Assembly: GCF_026213295.1 (NCBI RefSeq)
Contig: NC_079419.1
Location: forward strand, 28,701,139-28,765,138
DNA from: Gadus chalcogrammus
Lineage: Eukaryota; Chordata; Actinopteri; Gadiformes; Gadidae
Reading direction: 5' to 3'
Length of the DNA: 64,000 nt
In this document: one piece after another, positions 63,626 through 64,000 of the stretch
Layout: every line of letters starts with the position of its first letter
How positions within the stretch are numbered: the stretch's first letter is position 1
The notes under the pieces: model-generated
What the model was told of the DNA's origin: nothing
The model's database searches: none
The model's input: only the letters and a program-made list of their open reading frames with translations
Translations under genes and position numbers: made by a program

Positions 63626-64000
63626 GCTCGTCCGTTAACTGTGCTACGGCCTCATTTAGGCATATACTACTGAACAATATAAACAAATGATATAAAACAA
63701 AATCCCAGCCTCTTTCATTTTCAAATAGTATGTACATATTCTGAATGAATAAAAATTTAAAAGATATGCGTGTCCTGTCATGTGTATAAGCTATACGCAC
63801 ACGACTTTATATATATATATTTATATATTATCTTATATTATTATTATTATTATTATTATATTATATATTACATAAATATATATATAAGTTAAGAGTAACT
63901 TAAGCTACAGTTGTGCGTCTTCTCCATATTGTCCGCCATCGTACTGCTGCGAGTGCGAAATGCATCCTGGGATTTATAGCGGTTGCAAGTACACACGAGC
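63626..64000. other. AT-rich end of window
   Basis: Contains (TATATA)n at 63809-63825, (TTA)n at 63837-63860 and further TA-rich DNA; no gene visible. The last 60 bp (GCATCCTGGGATTTATAGCGG) resemble a common fish repeat end, not assigned. Confidence 0.4.

Overview
The window looks like intergenic or intronic DNA from a teleost fish. It is built almost entirely of nested transposable elements: L2-type and RTE-like LINEs, several hAT lineages, PIF/Harbinger elements with 3-bp target duplications, a THAP-domain DNA transposon, and Ty3/gypsy elements. I see no intact host gene, rRNA, tRNA, CRISPR array or bacterial-type operon. Many layers of the nest can be separated because the target-site duplications (TSDs) can be read directly.

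Layout. 1-607: promoter-like DNA and a first-exon-like ORF resembling YqaJ/SWIM-type transposon proteins. 608-995: Harbinger MITE (TSD TAA). 998-30472: a Harbinger-type element recognised only by its two matching ends (TSD TTA), filled with later insertions. These are a tandem gypsy array with three LTRs and two internal regions (1166-16767), two Harbinger-family MITEs (16871-17969 and about 19349-20314), a MADF-domain exon on the minus strand (19154-19022), a 7.2-kb palindromic element (20518-27682, TSD GGGTGCT) and a THAP-protein transposon (27898-30413). 30609-31362: a TTAA-flanked MITE. 31665-45799: a hAT-type element (TSD CTATTCTG) swollen by a composite repeat, an L2 fragment, a second element with a 7-bp TSD, and a hAT relic (34804-44223) that carries a broken transposase gene and further hAT insertions. 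45813-48190: 3' end of another hAT with a minus-strand transposase relic. 48191-50806: pieces of a second gypsy family, including one LTR. 50856-54990: two Harbinger copies in opposite orientation, inserted next to and inside a third hAT relic. 55956-62261: an inverted second copy of the composite repeat, interrupted by two hATs that share one target site; one of them holds a damaged LINE. 62650-63620: an L2 LINE on the minus strand.

The only apparently intact coding capacity is the gypsy gag-pol, present twice and identical as translated. It has all expected cis signals: a PBS matching tRNA-His, a GGGAAAC -1 frameshift heptamer with a downstream stem, a PPT, and LTR polyadenylation. All other coding relics are broken or partial.

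Most worth a second look: (1) the gypsy LTR contains, besides an exon-intron-exon segment, a second copy of the same two exons precisely joined without the 286-bp intron; (2) the 7.2-kb palindrome and a 574-bp element share the terminal motif CAAC..GTCTCAC and exact 7-bp TSDs, which points to an unclassified DNA-transposon group; (3) an older, diverged palindrome lies inside each arm of the large one.
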